From assembly GCA_034421995.1 (NCBI GenBank), contig DAOUJY010000094.1, positions 1 through 63,836 of the forward strand: a DNA stretch of 63,836 nucleotides, in the 5' to 3' direction. Shown here one piece after another: positions 44,754 through 52,777 of this stretch (position 1 is the first letter of the stretch; the number at the start of each line of letters is the position of its first letter). The position numbers were made by a program, and so were the translations under genes. The notes beneath the pieces were generated by a model, which was given only the letters and a program-made list of their open reading frames with translations, did not search any database and was not told where the DNA came from. The stretch is from Bin87 sp034421995 (lineage in GTDB: Bacteria; Chloroflexota; Dehalococcoidia; Lucifugimonadales; UBA3495).

Positions 44754-45005
44754 TTAATGCGCGTGTTCAGCATCCGGCGGCCGATTGTGGATGGCCTTGG
44801 TGCCCTTCTTGAAGATGCACTTGCGAATGTTGTTCTCCAACTCGGTGGGATCGTCCACACCGGGGTAGCGAGCCTGGGCTTCAGGGCTGCTCAGGTACTC
44901 AAACATTTTCTGGAGAACTTCGTCCTCCGATTCCCCGGTGACAACGGTGCGGTCTCGGGGATCGGAAAGGAAGTTGCTGGGACGGGCATAATAGATGTCG
45001 GGCAT
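44754..45005 (-). CDS. Small conserved-looking protein, unknown
   Basis: The 83-residue soluble protein starts at ATG 45005 with a strong GGAGGAGG 6 bases upstream (an upstream in-frame start would add 10 unlikely residues). It has YYARPSNFLSDPRD, then an acidic helix (ESEDEVLQKMFEYLSSPEA), and one Cys (RKCIFKKGTK). I do not recognise the family. It stands alone between two hairpin/repeat elements. The good ribosome site and codon use support a real gene. Confidence 0.7.
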   Translation of the reverse strand: MPDIYYARPSNFLSDPRDRTVVTGESEDEVLQKMFEYLSSPEAQARYPGVDDPTELENNIRKCIFKKGTKAIHNRPPDAEHAH

Positions 45006-45142
45006 GGTTTCCTCCTCCGTTGGCAAGGCTACCAATCCTTGAATTGGCGGTCACGCAGTAGGAAACTGATACACTAAAATCCGTCGGGTTGTCAATATCG
45101 CGCTCGGCCTCGAAAGCGTGTCAATTCAAGCGGCGCCACTCT

Positions 45143-45170
45143 GTAGGGGCGAATAATCATTCGCCCCTAC
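45143..45170. repeat. GTAGGGGCG palindrome upstream of gatB
   Basis: GTAGGGGCGAATAA / TCATTCGCCCCTAC, one base off a perfect palindrome. It lies about 80 bases before the gatB start, thus in the promoter or leader rather than at a gene end. Confidence 0.88.
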
Positions 45171-45250
45171 CCGCAATGGAATCGAAACGCGCGCAACTTT
45201 GTCCCTGCTATACTAATCGTCGATCTCAGAGGAAACCGGGAACGGCCACC

Positions 45251-46741
45251 ATGCAATACGAAACCGTCATCGGACTGGAAGTTCACGTCCAGTTGGACAC
45301 CCGCAGCAAGATGTTTTGCGGATGCGCCGCCGACTACCAGACTGCGGAACCCAACACCCGCACCTGCCCCGTATGTCTGGGCCTGCCGGGTTCGCTGCCC
45401 GTAATCAACCGTCGGGCCGTGGAGTACACCGTGATGACCGGCCTGGCCCTGGGCTGCCGTATCCCCGAGTTCACCAAATTTGACCGCAAGAATTACCCGT
45501 ACCCAGACCTGATGAAAGGTTATCAGATTTCCCAGTACGACCTCCCGTTGGCTGTGAATGGGTATCTGGACATCGACGCCGACCCCGCAACCGCTCCCGG
45601 CCCGCGCCGCATCGGTGTGGAGCGGGTTCATCTGGAGGAGGACGTCGCCAAAATGCAGCACTTCCCCGACGGCGACGGGGGAGTCGGCTACTCTCTGGTG
45701 GACGTCAACCGTTCCGGCGTCCCTCTCATGGAGATCGTCAGCAAACCCGACCTCCGTTCTCCGGAAGAAGCCCGGCAATATCTGGTGGCCCTCCATTCCA
45801 TGGTGCAATATCTCGGCGTGTCCACCGCCAATATGCAGGACGGCAACTTCCGCTGTGACGCCAACGTCAGCATCCGGCCTATGGGCAGCGATACCTTCGG
45901 CACCCGCACCGAAGTCAAGAACATGAACAGCTTTCGCGCCGTCTATCAGGCTCTGGAATACGAGGTGGAGCGACAGCGGAAAGTGATCGAAGACGGCGGC
46001 GCAGTCGTTCAGGAAACCCGCGGCTGGGTGGAGGAGCGGGCCGTAACGGTCTCCCAGCGCAGCAAGGAGTACGCCCACGACTACCGCTATTTCCCCGAAC
46101 CCGATTTGCCCCCGCTTAACATCGGGCCGGCGTGGGTAGCCGAACTGGAGGCCGCCCTGCCCGAGTTGGCTCCCCAGCGCAAAGCCCGCTTTCAGTCCGA
46201 CTACGGCCTATCGGAGTATGACGCCGAACAACTCACCGGCTCCCGGGCGATGGCGGATTACTTTGAGGAAACGCTATCCCAGCGCGACTCGTCGGGCGAC
46301 GCCCAGCGGGACGCGGCGAAAGAGGTTGCCAACTGGGTTTATGGGGACCTCACCTACCTTCTGAACCAGGACCGCCGCGGCATTTCGGTTTCCCCGGTCG
46401 CTCCTGCCGCCTTGTCCGACCTGCTGGGCCTGATTTCCGCCGGTACGCTGTCAACATCGTTGGCCAAAACCGTGCTGGAAGAAATGTACTCCACCGGAGG
46501 CGCTCCCGCCGACATCGTGCGTGAGAAGGGCTTGGAGCAGATCAATGATACCGCCGCAATCGAGGCCGCCGTTGCCGAAGCCATCACCTCCAACCCCAAG
46601 GCCGTTGCCGACTACCTCAGCGGCAAGGAGACCGCCGTCCGGTTCCTCATGGGCCAGGTGATGCGCATCACCAGAGGGCAGGCCCAGCCGGACCTTGCCG
46701 TGCGCCTCGTCCAGGAAGCCCTGGAAGCGCAGAAGACCTGA
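45251..46741 (+). CDS. gatB: Asp-tRNA(Asn)/Glu-tRNA(Gln) amidotransferase subunit B
   Basis: The 496-residue kinase/amidase subunit transamidates mischarged Glu-tRNA(Gln) and/or Asp-tRNA(Asn). It starts MQYETVIGLEVHVQL and shows the signature GLPGSLPVINRRAVEY, FDRKNYPYPDLMKGYQISQYD and DVNRSGVPLMEIVSKPD. The C-terminal tail domain (DYLSGKETAVRFLMGQVMR) is complete. ATG 45251 matches the family start. gatA and gatC are not adjacent. secG follows 28 bases later. Confidence 0.97.
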   Translation: MQYETVIGLEVHVQLDTRSKMFCGCAADYQTAEPNTRTCPVCLGLPGSLPVINRRAVEYTVMTGLALGCRIPEFTKFDRKNYPYPDLMKGYQISQYDLPLAVNGYLDIDADPATAPGPRRIGVERVHLEEDVAKMQHFPDGDGGVGYSLVDVNRSGVPLMEIVSKPDLRSPEEARQYLVALHSMVQYLGVSTANMQDGNFRCDANVSIRPMGSDTFGTRTEVKNMNSFRAVYQALEYEVERQRKVIEDGGAVVQETRGWVEERAVTVSQRSKEYAHDYRYFPEPDLPPLNIGPAWVAELEAALPELAPQRKARFQSDYGLSEYDAEQLTGSRAMADYFEETLSQRDSSGDAQRDAAKEVANWVYGDLTYLLNQDRRGISVSPVAPAALSDLLGLISAGTLSTSLAKTVLEEMYSTGGAPADIVREKGLEQINDTAAIEAAVAEAITSNPKAVADYLSGKETAVRFLMGQVMRITRGQAQPDLAVRLVQEALEAQKT

Positions 46742-46769
46742 CGTGGTACAATAACCGCGGAGTTTTCTA

Positions 46770-46988
46770 ATGAGCCTGCTCAATGTCGCCCAAATAGTAA
46801 TCTCGATAGTGCTGGTCCTCATCATCCTGTCCCAGGTGCGGGAGGCCGGCAGCGGAATGTTCGGCAGCGCCCAGAACACCATCCGCACCCGTCGGGGACT
46901 GGAGCGGACCATGTTCCAGTTGACCATCGCGCTTATCGTGGTTTTTCTGCTCGTTTCCGCCCTGAGCGCCCGGTTCACCGGGGGATAG
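46770..46988 (+). CDS. secG: Preprotein translocase subunit SecG
   Basis: The 72-residue protein has two membrane helices (about 6-22 and 50-66) separated by GSGMFGSAQNTIRTRRGLER, which is the SecG pattern. It forms part of the SecYEG channel. GGAG precedes the ATG by 8 bases. It is probably co-transcribed with gatB. Confidence 0.92.
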   Translation: MSLLNVAQIVISIVLVLIILSQVREAGSGMFGSAQNTIRTRRGLERTMFQLTIALIVVFLLVSALSARFTGG

Positions 46989-47014
46989 CCCGGACACTTC
47001 TGCTACAGCCTGTA

Positions 47015-47043
47015 GTAGGGGCGGGTTTCAAACCCGCCCCTAC
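47015..47043. repeat. GTAGGGGCG palindrome upstream of the SAM hydroxide adenosyltransferase gene
   Basis: Perfect 14-base arms GTAGGGGCGGGTTT / AAACCCGCCCCTAC around one base, ending 13 bases before the next start codon and 27 bases after secG. It could act as the secG terminator or shape the next gene's leader. Confidence 0.9.
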
Positions 47044-47056
47044 CCAATGCTGGATT

Positions 47057-47905
47057 ATGACCACGTTCCCCATCGTGCTCCTCACCGATTTCGGTCTTGC
47101 CGATGCCTACGTCGGCATGATGCGCGGCGTCATTGCCAGCATTAGCCCCGATGTCCCTGTCATCGACCTGACCCACGGCATCGGCCCCCAGGACATACGC
47201 CACGGCGCCGTCGTACTGGCCGACTCACACCGTTATTTCCCGTCTGGCAGCATCTTCGTCGCCGTCGTTGACCCCGGCGTGGGAACCGACCGCGCCGCCA
47301 TCCTCCTGGATACCCCCGATGGCCGCTACCTGGCCCCGGACAACGGCCTCTTGACTCTGGTCTGTAGAAAGTATGCCCCGAGTTTTGGCGAGGATGAGAC
47401 TTCCAGCCCGACCGTCCTTCCTGACGTTTGCCGGGCCTGGCGACTGACCAATCCGGCCTACTGGCAACATCCGGTGAGCGCCACCTTTCACGGGCGCGAC
47501 GTGTTCGCTCCCGTTGCCGCCCACCTGTCCCGGGGAGTGCCGCCCGATTCGCTGGGGGAGTCTACGGATACCATCGTCGCGCTACCGCTGCCCAGCCCAC
47601 GGCCCGAAGGCAACACGGTGCGCGGGCAGGTCGTATTCGCGGACGCCTTCGGCAATCTGGTCACCGACATCACCGAAAATGTGCTGAGCGGCATGGGCAT
47701 ATCGTCAGGAGACCCATCGGTCACAGTGCACGTTGCCGGACGCGCCATCGTCGGCCTTGCCCGGACCTTCCATCACCCGACGGGCGATGGTCTCCGCGCA
47801 TTATTGGGGAGCCACGGGCGATTGGAGGTCGTGGTGGTGAATGGGAGCGCAGCGGCTGCGCTGGGAGTAAAGAGCGGAGAACCGGTTACGGTGACGTCAG
47901 GTTAG
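47057..47905 (+). CDS. SAM hydroxide adenosyltransferase (DUF62 family)
   Basis: The 282-residue protein matches the chlorinase/fluorinase-like DUF62 family, most of whose members split S-adenosylmethionine with hydroxide to adenosine and methionine. It starts with LLTDFGLADAYVGMMRG, and has VIDLTHGIGPQDIRHGA, FVAVVDPGVGTDR and LAPDNGLLTLV. The C-terminal beta domain contains VFADAFGNLVTDI. The Shine-Dalgarno is weak and a repeat hairpin stands just before the start. No halogen-specific insertion (the 23-residue loop of fluorinases) is evident, so halogenation is unlikely. Confidence 0.92.
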   Translation: MTTFPIVLLTDFGLADAYVGMMRGVIASISPDVPVIDLTHGIGPQDIRHGAVVLADSHRYFPSGSIFVAVVDPGVGTDRAAILLDTPDGRYLAPDNGLLTLVCRKYAPSFGEDETSSPTVLPDVCRAWRLTNPAYWQHPVSATFHGRDVFAPVAAHLSRGVPPDSLGESTDTIVALPLPSPRPEGNTVRGQVVFADAFGNLVTDITENVLSGMGISSGDPSVTVHVAGRAIVGLARTFHHPTGDGLRALLGSHGRLEVVVVNGSAAAALGVKSGEPVTVTSG

Positions 47906-48025
47906 AGCGAGCGACTGTTGCCTTGACAAGGGCCGGCCGCCAATTTAGCATCGCAATACTGGTTCGAGGCGCCATGCCATCTAACCCAACGAGAACCGAA
48001 TTTCGGGCTTGACGAGAGGTACGCT

Positions 48026-49279
48026 ATGCTGGCGATTGTCGGAGGGAACTTGATAGACGGCTCCGGTGGGCCGGTGGTGGAAAACGCCGCTGTGCTCATC
48101 GACGGCGAGCGCATCCTCGAGGCCGGCCCCAGGGCCTCGGTCCCCATCCCCGAGGGCGCGGAGGTCCACGACGCCAGCGGGCATACCATCATGCCCGGCC
48201 TGATCGACGTGCATGACCACCTGGCGTCCGGCGGCTATAACCTCAGCGGTCGTTGGGGAATGGACGAGCCGCTGTCCCTCGCCAACATAAGGACGGCCCA
48301 GGTTATTGAGGACACCCTCGCGGCCGGGTACACCACCGTCCGCGACGCCGGCGGCCTGGACGCCGGGTTCAAGATGGCCGTCGAAGAGGGCCTTATCAAG
48401 GGGCCACGGCTCATCATCTCCGTCAACATAATGTCTCCCACCGGCGGTATTGAGGACAAGGTCAGCGGTAGCGGCCATCGCAAGGTGTTGCTGGGCCATG
48501 ACCCCTTGTCCCCGGACGGGGTCGCCGATGGCCCGGAGGGAGTGCGCGCCAAGGTGCGGGAGTTGGTCCGCTGCGGAGCCGACCAGATCAAGTTCGCCAC
48601 CACCGGCGGGGCCTCCGGCCGCCCCGGCAACGGCCCGCTGGATCAGGCTTACGCCCTGGACGAGGCAAAAGCCCTGGTTGACGAAGCCGCCGCCCTGGGC
48701 CGCAGCACCCTGTGTCACGCCGTGGGCGGGACCGGCCTGCCCATCGCCATCCGCGCCGGCGCCGGCTCCATCGAGCACGGTTGCTACTTAGCCACCGACC
48801 CCGATATGCTCAAGATGATGGCCGACCAGGGCACCTTCTTCACGCCCACCTTTGAAGTGTACGACTTCCACAGCACCGTCAGCGCCCCCCACATCAAGGT
48901 TCGCGCCCAGGCCCTGATGGACATACACATCCGGAGTACGGAACTGGCCGTCAAGGAAGGCGTCCGTATCGTCGCCGGCACCGACGCCGGCGGGTTCGTC
49001 CACGGCGACAACGCTCGCGAGCTGGAGCTCATGGTCGAAAAGGGCATGAGCAATATGCTCGCCATCCAGGCCGCCACCGGCCACGCGGCCGAATGTTGCG
49101 GCCTCGGCAAAGACGTGGGCACCATCGTGCCCGGCAGGCTGGCCGACATCCTGGTGGTGGACGGCGATCCGCTGCGCAACATATCCGTCCTGCGCGACCG
49201 GCAGCGGCTGCTGCTGATTATGAAAGGCGGCGAAGCGCATACCAACAGCTTGCCCGTCCTGGAACTGCAACCTGCCTAG
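48026..49279 (+). CDS. Metal-dependent amidohydrolase (imidazolonepropionase/prolidase-like)
   Basis: The 417-residue amidohydrolase-superfamily enzyme has the metal-binding HxH in PGLIDVHDHL, the bridging Lys in CGADQIKFATTGG, further His in LCHAVGG and IEHGCYL, and the catalytic Asp in IVAGTDAGG. The C-terminal beta segment RLADILVVDGDPLRN is typical. GAGAGG precedes the ATG. Relatives hydrolyse Xaa-Pro or Xaa-Arg dipeptides, organophosphates or cyclic amides; the substrate here is unknown. trmD follows, separated by a hairpin repeat. Confidence 0.92.
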   Translation: MLAIVGGNLIDGSGGPVVENAAVLIDGERILEAGPRASVPIPEGAEVHDASGHTIMPGLIDVHDHLASGGYNLSGRWGMDEPLSLANIRTAQVIEDTLAAGYTTVRDAGGLDAGFKMAVEEGLIKGPRLIISVNIMSPTGGIEDKVSGSGHRKVLLGHDPLSPDGVADGPEGVRAKVRELVRCGADQIKFATTGGASGRPGNGPLDQAYALDEAKALVDEAAALGRSTLCHAVGGTGLPIAIRAGAGSIEHGCYLATDPDMLKMMADQGTFFTPTFEVYDFHSTVSAPHIKVRAQALMDIHIRSTELAVKEGVRIVAGTDAGGFVHGDNARELELMVEKGMSNMLAIQAATGHAAECCGLGKDVGTIVPGRLADILVVDGDPLRNISVLRDRQRLLLIMKGGEAHTNSLPVLELQPA

Positions 49280-49297
49280 AACGGGGTCATCTCTGCT

Positions 49298-49334
49298 CCC
49301 TCTCCCTTGATGGGAGAGGGTTGGGGTGAGGGTG
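49298..49334 (+). repeat. CCCTCTCCC hairpin repeat, copy 2, abutting trmD
   Basis: Stem CCCTCTCCC / GGGAGAGGG with TTGAT loop (49298-49320), then TTGGGGTGAGGGTG immediately before ATG 49335. The GGTGAGG tail is the only Shine-Dalgarno-like sequence for trmD, so the repeat itself may supply the ribosome site. Compare 40539-40575. Confidence 0.85.
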
Positions 49335-50096
49335 ATGCGCTTTCATGTTCTGACCCTGTTCCCGGACACCTTTCTTTGCCTCACCGATTACAGTATCCTC
49401 GGCAGGGCGATCCAGCGCGGCCTCCTGTCGTTGACGGCAACCGACATTCGACGATTCACGACGGACCGGCACGGCACCGCCGACGACTATCAGTTCGGCG
49501 GCGGCCCCGGCATGGTAATGAAACCGGAGCCGGTATTCGCCGCTGTGGACGCTGCCCTGGAAACCCTGCCCGCCAACCAACGGGAGCGCACGCCTATCGT
49601 GCTAACCTCGCCGCAGGGCCGAACGCTCAATCAGGATCTGGTGGACGAGTTCGCCTCCGCCCCGGGCCTGGTTATCATTTGCGGACACTACGCCGGCGTG
49701 GACGAACGGATCCGTCAGGGACTGGTTACCCACGAAGTGTCCATTGGCGACTACGTTCTGACCGGTGGCGAGCTGGCGGCCATGGTGATCATCGACGCCG
49801 TTTCCCGATTCGTGCCGGAGGTCGTCGGCTCGGAAGAGAACGTGCGCGAGGACAGCATCACCTCCGGCCTGCTCCAACACCCGCTCTACACCCGGCCAGC
49901 CGAGTTCAGGGGAATGAAGACGCCGGAAGTCCTTCGCTCCGGCAACCACGCGGAGATTGAGCGGTGGCGACGCCGGCAATCCCTGGAACGCACGCTGCGT
50001 CTGCGCCCCGATCTCCTGGCAACCGCTCCCCTGACCAATTCGGACCGGGTTTTCCTGGCCGGTTTGGGTTGGCCCGGAGATAGTGTGGCCTCTTAA
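49335..50096 (+). CDS. trmD: tRNA (guanine-N1)-methyltransferase
   Basis: The 253-residue SPOUT methyltransferase makes m1G37 in tRNA. It starts MRFHVLTLFPDTF and carries DDYQFGGGPGMVM, the knot motifs LVIICGHYAGVDERI and SIGDYVLTGGELAAM, and the PEFRGM-like PAEFRGMKTPEVLRSGNH substrate loop. ATG 49335 matches the family start. The usual neighbours rimM, rplS and rpsP are absent, so the gene has moved from its common operon. Confidence 0.97.
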   Translation: MRFHVLTLFPDTFLCLTDYSILGRAIQRGLLSLTATDIRRFTTDRHGTADDYQFGGGPGMVMKPEPVFAAVDAALETLPANQRERTPIVLTSPQGRTLNQDLVDEFASAPGLVIICGHYAGVDERIRQGLVTHEVSIGDYVLTGGELAAMVIIDAVSRFVPEVVGSEENVREDSITSGLLQHPLYTRPAEFRGMKTPEVLRSGNHAEIERWRRRQSLERTLRLRPDLLATAPLTNSDRVFLAGLGWPGDSVAS

Positions 50097-50125
50097 ACCG
50101 GAGATAGTGTGGCCTTTTTTTAATT

Positions 50126-50153
50126 CGTCATTCCGGCGAAAGCCGGAATCCAG
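50126..50153. repeat. CATTCCGGCG...CGCCGGAATC-type REP hairpin
   Basis: CGTCATTCCGGCGAAAGCCGGAATCCAG-type unit (ATTCCGGC / GCCGGAAT arms), located 23 bases before the thioesterase start. The same unit occurs at 122-149 and, with an internal insertion, at 53379-53427 and 59812-59853. Just before it, GATAGTGTGGCCT is repeated twice (50079 and 50103). Confidence 0.85.
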
Positions 50154-50175
50154 TAACCTGATAGTCAGATATCCC

Positions 50176-50670
50176 ATGCAACGCGACGATTTCCGCTTTG
50201 GCTACCCCGTCCGCGTGCGCTGGCAGGAATGCGACGCCCAGGGCATCGCATTCAACGGCAGCTACCTGGGCTGGCTGGAGGTGGCCCAGGCCGAATATTT
50301 CCGCAACTTGGGGTTCAGCATCTACCGTGTTGCCGCCGCCGGCTATTTCGACAGCGCCGTAGCCAAGATCACCATCGAATACAAGGCTCCGGTACGGGTT
50401 GACGAGATGCTGGACCTGCGGGCCCGGGTGGCCCACATCGGCAACACCAGCCTAATCCTGGAGGTGGCAATCTTCCCGGAGGGTGAGAACCCGGATCAGC
50501 CGGCGCTGACCACCATCGAAACCGTGTACGTGGGCTTCTACGCCGACACTGGCGGAACGCGCCGGGTTCCCGATGCCATACGAACCTTGGTGGGGCGTTG
50601 GGAGGAAATGGGCGAGGTTCTGCCGCTGACGGATTTTCCCGAGCTGGCGGCAGCGCAAGAGGCAACCTGA
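50176..50670 (+). CDS. Acyl-CoA thioesterase (hot-dog fold, YbgC/FadM type)
   Basis: The 164-residue hot-dog protein resembles 4-hydroxybenzoyl-CoA/YbgC thioesterases. The active-site helix is ECDAQGIAFNGSY, with the usual Asp and the Gly-rich turn, followed by EVAQAEYFRNLG. It acts on acyl-CoA esters in the cytoplasm. ATG 50176 gives the family length. It is convergent with the membrane-protein gene that ends at 50672. Confidence 0.88.
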   Translation: MQRDDFRFGYPVRVRWQECDAQGIAFNGSYLGWLEVAQAEYFRNLGFSIYRVAAAGYFDSAVAKITIEYKAPVRVDEMLDLRARVAHIGNTSLILEVAIFPEGENPDQPALTTIETVYVGFYADTGGTRRVPDAIRTLVGRWEEMGEVLPLTDFPELAAAQEAT

Positions 50671-50671
50671 T

Positions 50672-51121
50672 TTACGCTTCGCCCCCGGCGGCGTTGATGG
50701 CGGCGATGGCTTTCAGCTTGGCCTCGTCCGTCAAATCGGGAGCGGTCATGATGGCGGCGATGGCTCGTCGCCGTTCCGCCGAGCGTCCCAATTCCTTGCC
50801 CTCCTCGCGGCCCTCCTCGCGGCCTTCCTCTCGCCACTCCCGTCGCCGGCGCAGGGCAAAATCTATCATCGTCATGATGACTCCTATGCAGAACGGCACT
50901 GCTCCGATGACGGCTTGAGCGACTATGCCGCACACCAGAATCAGTAACGGAAATTTGGGGTAGGAGATCCGGGTCAGCGATTCTACAATCGTCTGCCCTT
51001 CCCGTATTCCCAACCCTGCTTCGTTGAGGATAAGCGACGCCAGGAACAGAAGTGTGACCCACACCCGCCAGCCGCTGATCGCTCGGTATATTGCTTGGGG
51101 CAATTCCGTTACTCGCATCAT
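50672..51121 (-). CDS. Membrane protein with charged GREE repeat tail, unknown
   Basis: The 149-residue protein has two membrane segments (about 18-36 and 57-86), then a strongly charged helix with REEGREEGREEGKELG (four-residue repeats), and a short C-terminal helix. The repeated DNA (CTCGCGGCCCTC units near 50800-50830) suggests recent expansion of the tail. Similar charged repeats occur in transposase-like or Rpn-type proteins, but I see no nuclease core. It lies 21 bases downstream of speE. Function unknown. Confidence 0.6.
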   Translation of the reverse strand: MMRVTELPQAIYRAISGWRVWVTLLFLASLILNEAGLGIREGQTIVESLTRISYPKFPLLILVCGIVAQAVIGAVPFCIGVIMTMIDFALRRRREWREEGREEGREEGKELGRSAERRRAIAAIMTAPDLTDEAKLKAIAAINAAGGEA

Positions 51122-51142
51122 AGCACAGGCAAATGGCCGTGC

Positions 51143-52072
51143 TTAAACCATGAACACCGGCGCGTCGTCCCGGTTGATGCGCGTTTCGCCGGCGATGCCG
51201 TCGCGAATGTGTCGGGGCAGCGCGAACATCGCGGCGTGGGTTTCGCCGTCGTAGTGGCGCAGGGGACGAGCCAGGCGTTCCTTGATGCGAAGGTCTATCT
51301 CTGCCGGCGCCAACTGCGCCAATGGGGCGTCGGACGCCACGGTGAAACCCCAGATGGTGATGAACGACGGTACGTGCGCGTGATACGGCAGCGTGTGAGC
51401 AAAGATGCTTTCCAACGTCTTGTAGATTGTCGTGAAGCACTCGTGGAGGCTCAGAAATCCCGCCGGCCCGGACTGCGTTACCAGGATACCGCCCGGTTTC
51501 AATCGGGCCCGGGCGATGTTGTAATACTCCTCGGTATAGAGGAGATACGCCGGGCCACCCTCCAGCGGGTCCACCAAATCCATTATCATCACGTCGAATT
51601 GTTGGCTGCTGGATTCCAGATATTTGCGGGCGTCGTCGAATACCAGCGTGGTGCGGGGGTCGTCGAAGGCGCCTTGGTGGTGTTGCGGCAGATGCTCGCG
51701 GCACAACTCAACAACCTGCCGATCAAGGTCAACCATCACCACGTTTTCGACGGTGTTGTGAACCAGCGTCTCGCGCAGGGTGCCGCCTTCCCCTCCACCG
51801 CCGATGAACACGTCGCGGGGGTTCGGATGCGACAGCAGCGCCGGATGCACCAGGGTTTCGTGGTAGATGTGCTCGTCCCGCTCAGTGGATTGGGTTTTGC
51901 CGTCCAACAGAAGGCTGCGCCCGTACACGTCGGAGTGGACCACCTCCACCCGTTGAAATCCCGTGTGCCCGGAGTAGAGGACGTCATCCACCTTGAGCAT
52001 GATCGCCAGGTCGGGCATTACGGTTTCGATCACCCACTTTCCGGTGATCTCTTCCATGGGATAGCTGGCCAC
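51143..52072 (-). CDS. speE: Spermidine synthase (polyamine aminopropyltransferase)
   Basis: The 309-residue enzyme transfers an aminopropyl group from decarboxylated SAM to putrescine or a related amine. The nucleotide-binding motif is IGGGGEGGTLRETL, the catalytic region MIMDLVDPLEGGPAYLLYT, and the N-terminal domain has VYGRSLLLDGKTQSTERDE with the family's LDG and DE. The start is GTG 52072 with GAGAGG 7 bases before; ATG 52057 is the alternative. It forms an operon with speD (90 bases upstream). Confidence 0.95.
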   Translation of the reverse strand: MASYPMEEITGKWVIETVMPDLAIMLKVDDVLYSGHTGFQRVEVVHSDVYGRSLLLDGKTQSTERDEHIYHETLVHPALLSHPNPRDVFIGGGGEGGTLRETLVHNTVENVVMVDLDRQVVELCREHLPQHHQGAFDDPRTTLVFDDARKYLESSSQQFDVMIMDLVDPLEGGPAYLLYTEEYYNIARARLKPGGILVTQSGPAGFLSLHECFTTIYKTLESIFAHTLPYHAHVPSFITIWGFTVASDAPLAQLAPAEIDLRIKERLARPLRHYDGETHAAMFALPRHIRDGIAGETRINRDDAPVFMV

Positions 52073-52162
52073 TGGAGCGCCTCTCGGGTTGGGGTTTAGT
52101 CAGGGTAAGAGAGCAACCCGAAGTCCGGCGGGCCAAACCGCTGCCATGAGCCGGTCAGCGGT

Positions 52163-52546
52163 TCAGGTTGTCGCCGCCTGGAGCTCGGCCACGCGGGCGC
52201 CGTTGAGTCCCCTTCGGATCTGGGTGATCTGGGGGTCTCGGCAACGCAATGCGTCAATGATCAGCGCCGCGGCCCGCTCTGGCATGGTGCAATCGCCGCA
52301 GGTGAATACGTCCGCCGCCGCGTAACCATGCTCCGGCCAGGTATGGATGGAGATGTGCGATTCGGCGATGGACAAAATGCCGGTCACGCCCTGAGGCGTG
52401 AACTGGTGAAACGACTCTCCTACTACGTGCGCGTCAACCGCGGATGCGGCGCGCAGCAATTCCTGTCGTATGTAGGACAGGTCGTCAAGCAGTTTGGGGT
52501 CACAGTCTCTGAGTTCCAGCAGCACGTGAGTACCTAGTACATCCAA
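52163..52546 (-). CDS. speD: S-adenosylmethionine decarboxylase proenzyme
   Basis: The 127-residue prokaryotic class-1B proenzyme self-cleaves to form its pyruvoyl cofactor. The cleavage site is Glu62-Ser63 in AESHISIHTWPE, with His68 and Cys83 (VFTCGDC) as the other catalytic residues. The start must be TTG 52546: the nearby ATG at 52542 is out of frame, and GGAGG lies 9 bases before the TTG. It supplies decarboxylated SAM to SpeE downstream. Confidence 0.95.
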   Translation of the reverse strand: MDVLGTHVLLELRDCDPKLLDDLSYIRQELLRAASAVDAHVVGESFHQFTPQGVTGILSIAESHISIHTWPEHGYAAADVFTCGDCTMPERAAALIIDALRCRDPQITQIRRGLNGARVAELQAATT

Positions 52547-52777
52547 TCACCCTTTCCTCCGTATGGGTTGCGCCGTCCCTCGTCCGAAATCAAAGCACAT
52601 GCGGGCTCCTTGACGGGAATAGCAGGCAACGATTTTACCCAAACTCGGCGGCGGATACAAGCGTAGCACGAATGCCCGGCGTTTGCCATAACGTATCACT
52701 AGAGCATTGCCGTCAAGGGGCAGACTGTTACCCATGGCGTGATATGATTGCACAAACCTGTTGTTGAGGCGGCAATC

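Noticed and set aside
47057..47905. Fluorinase or chlorinase function
   Set aside because: The protein has the general DUF62 length and no visible halogenase loop; hydroxide adenosyltransferase is the usual activity.
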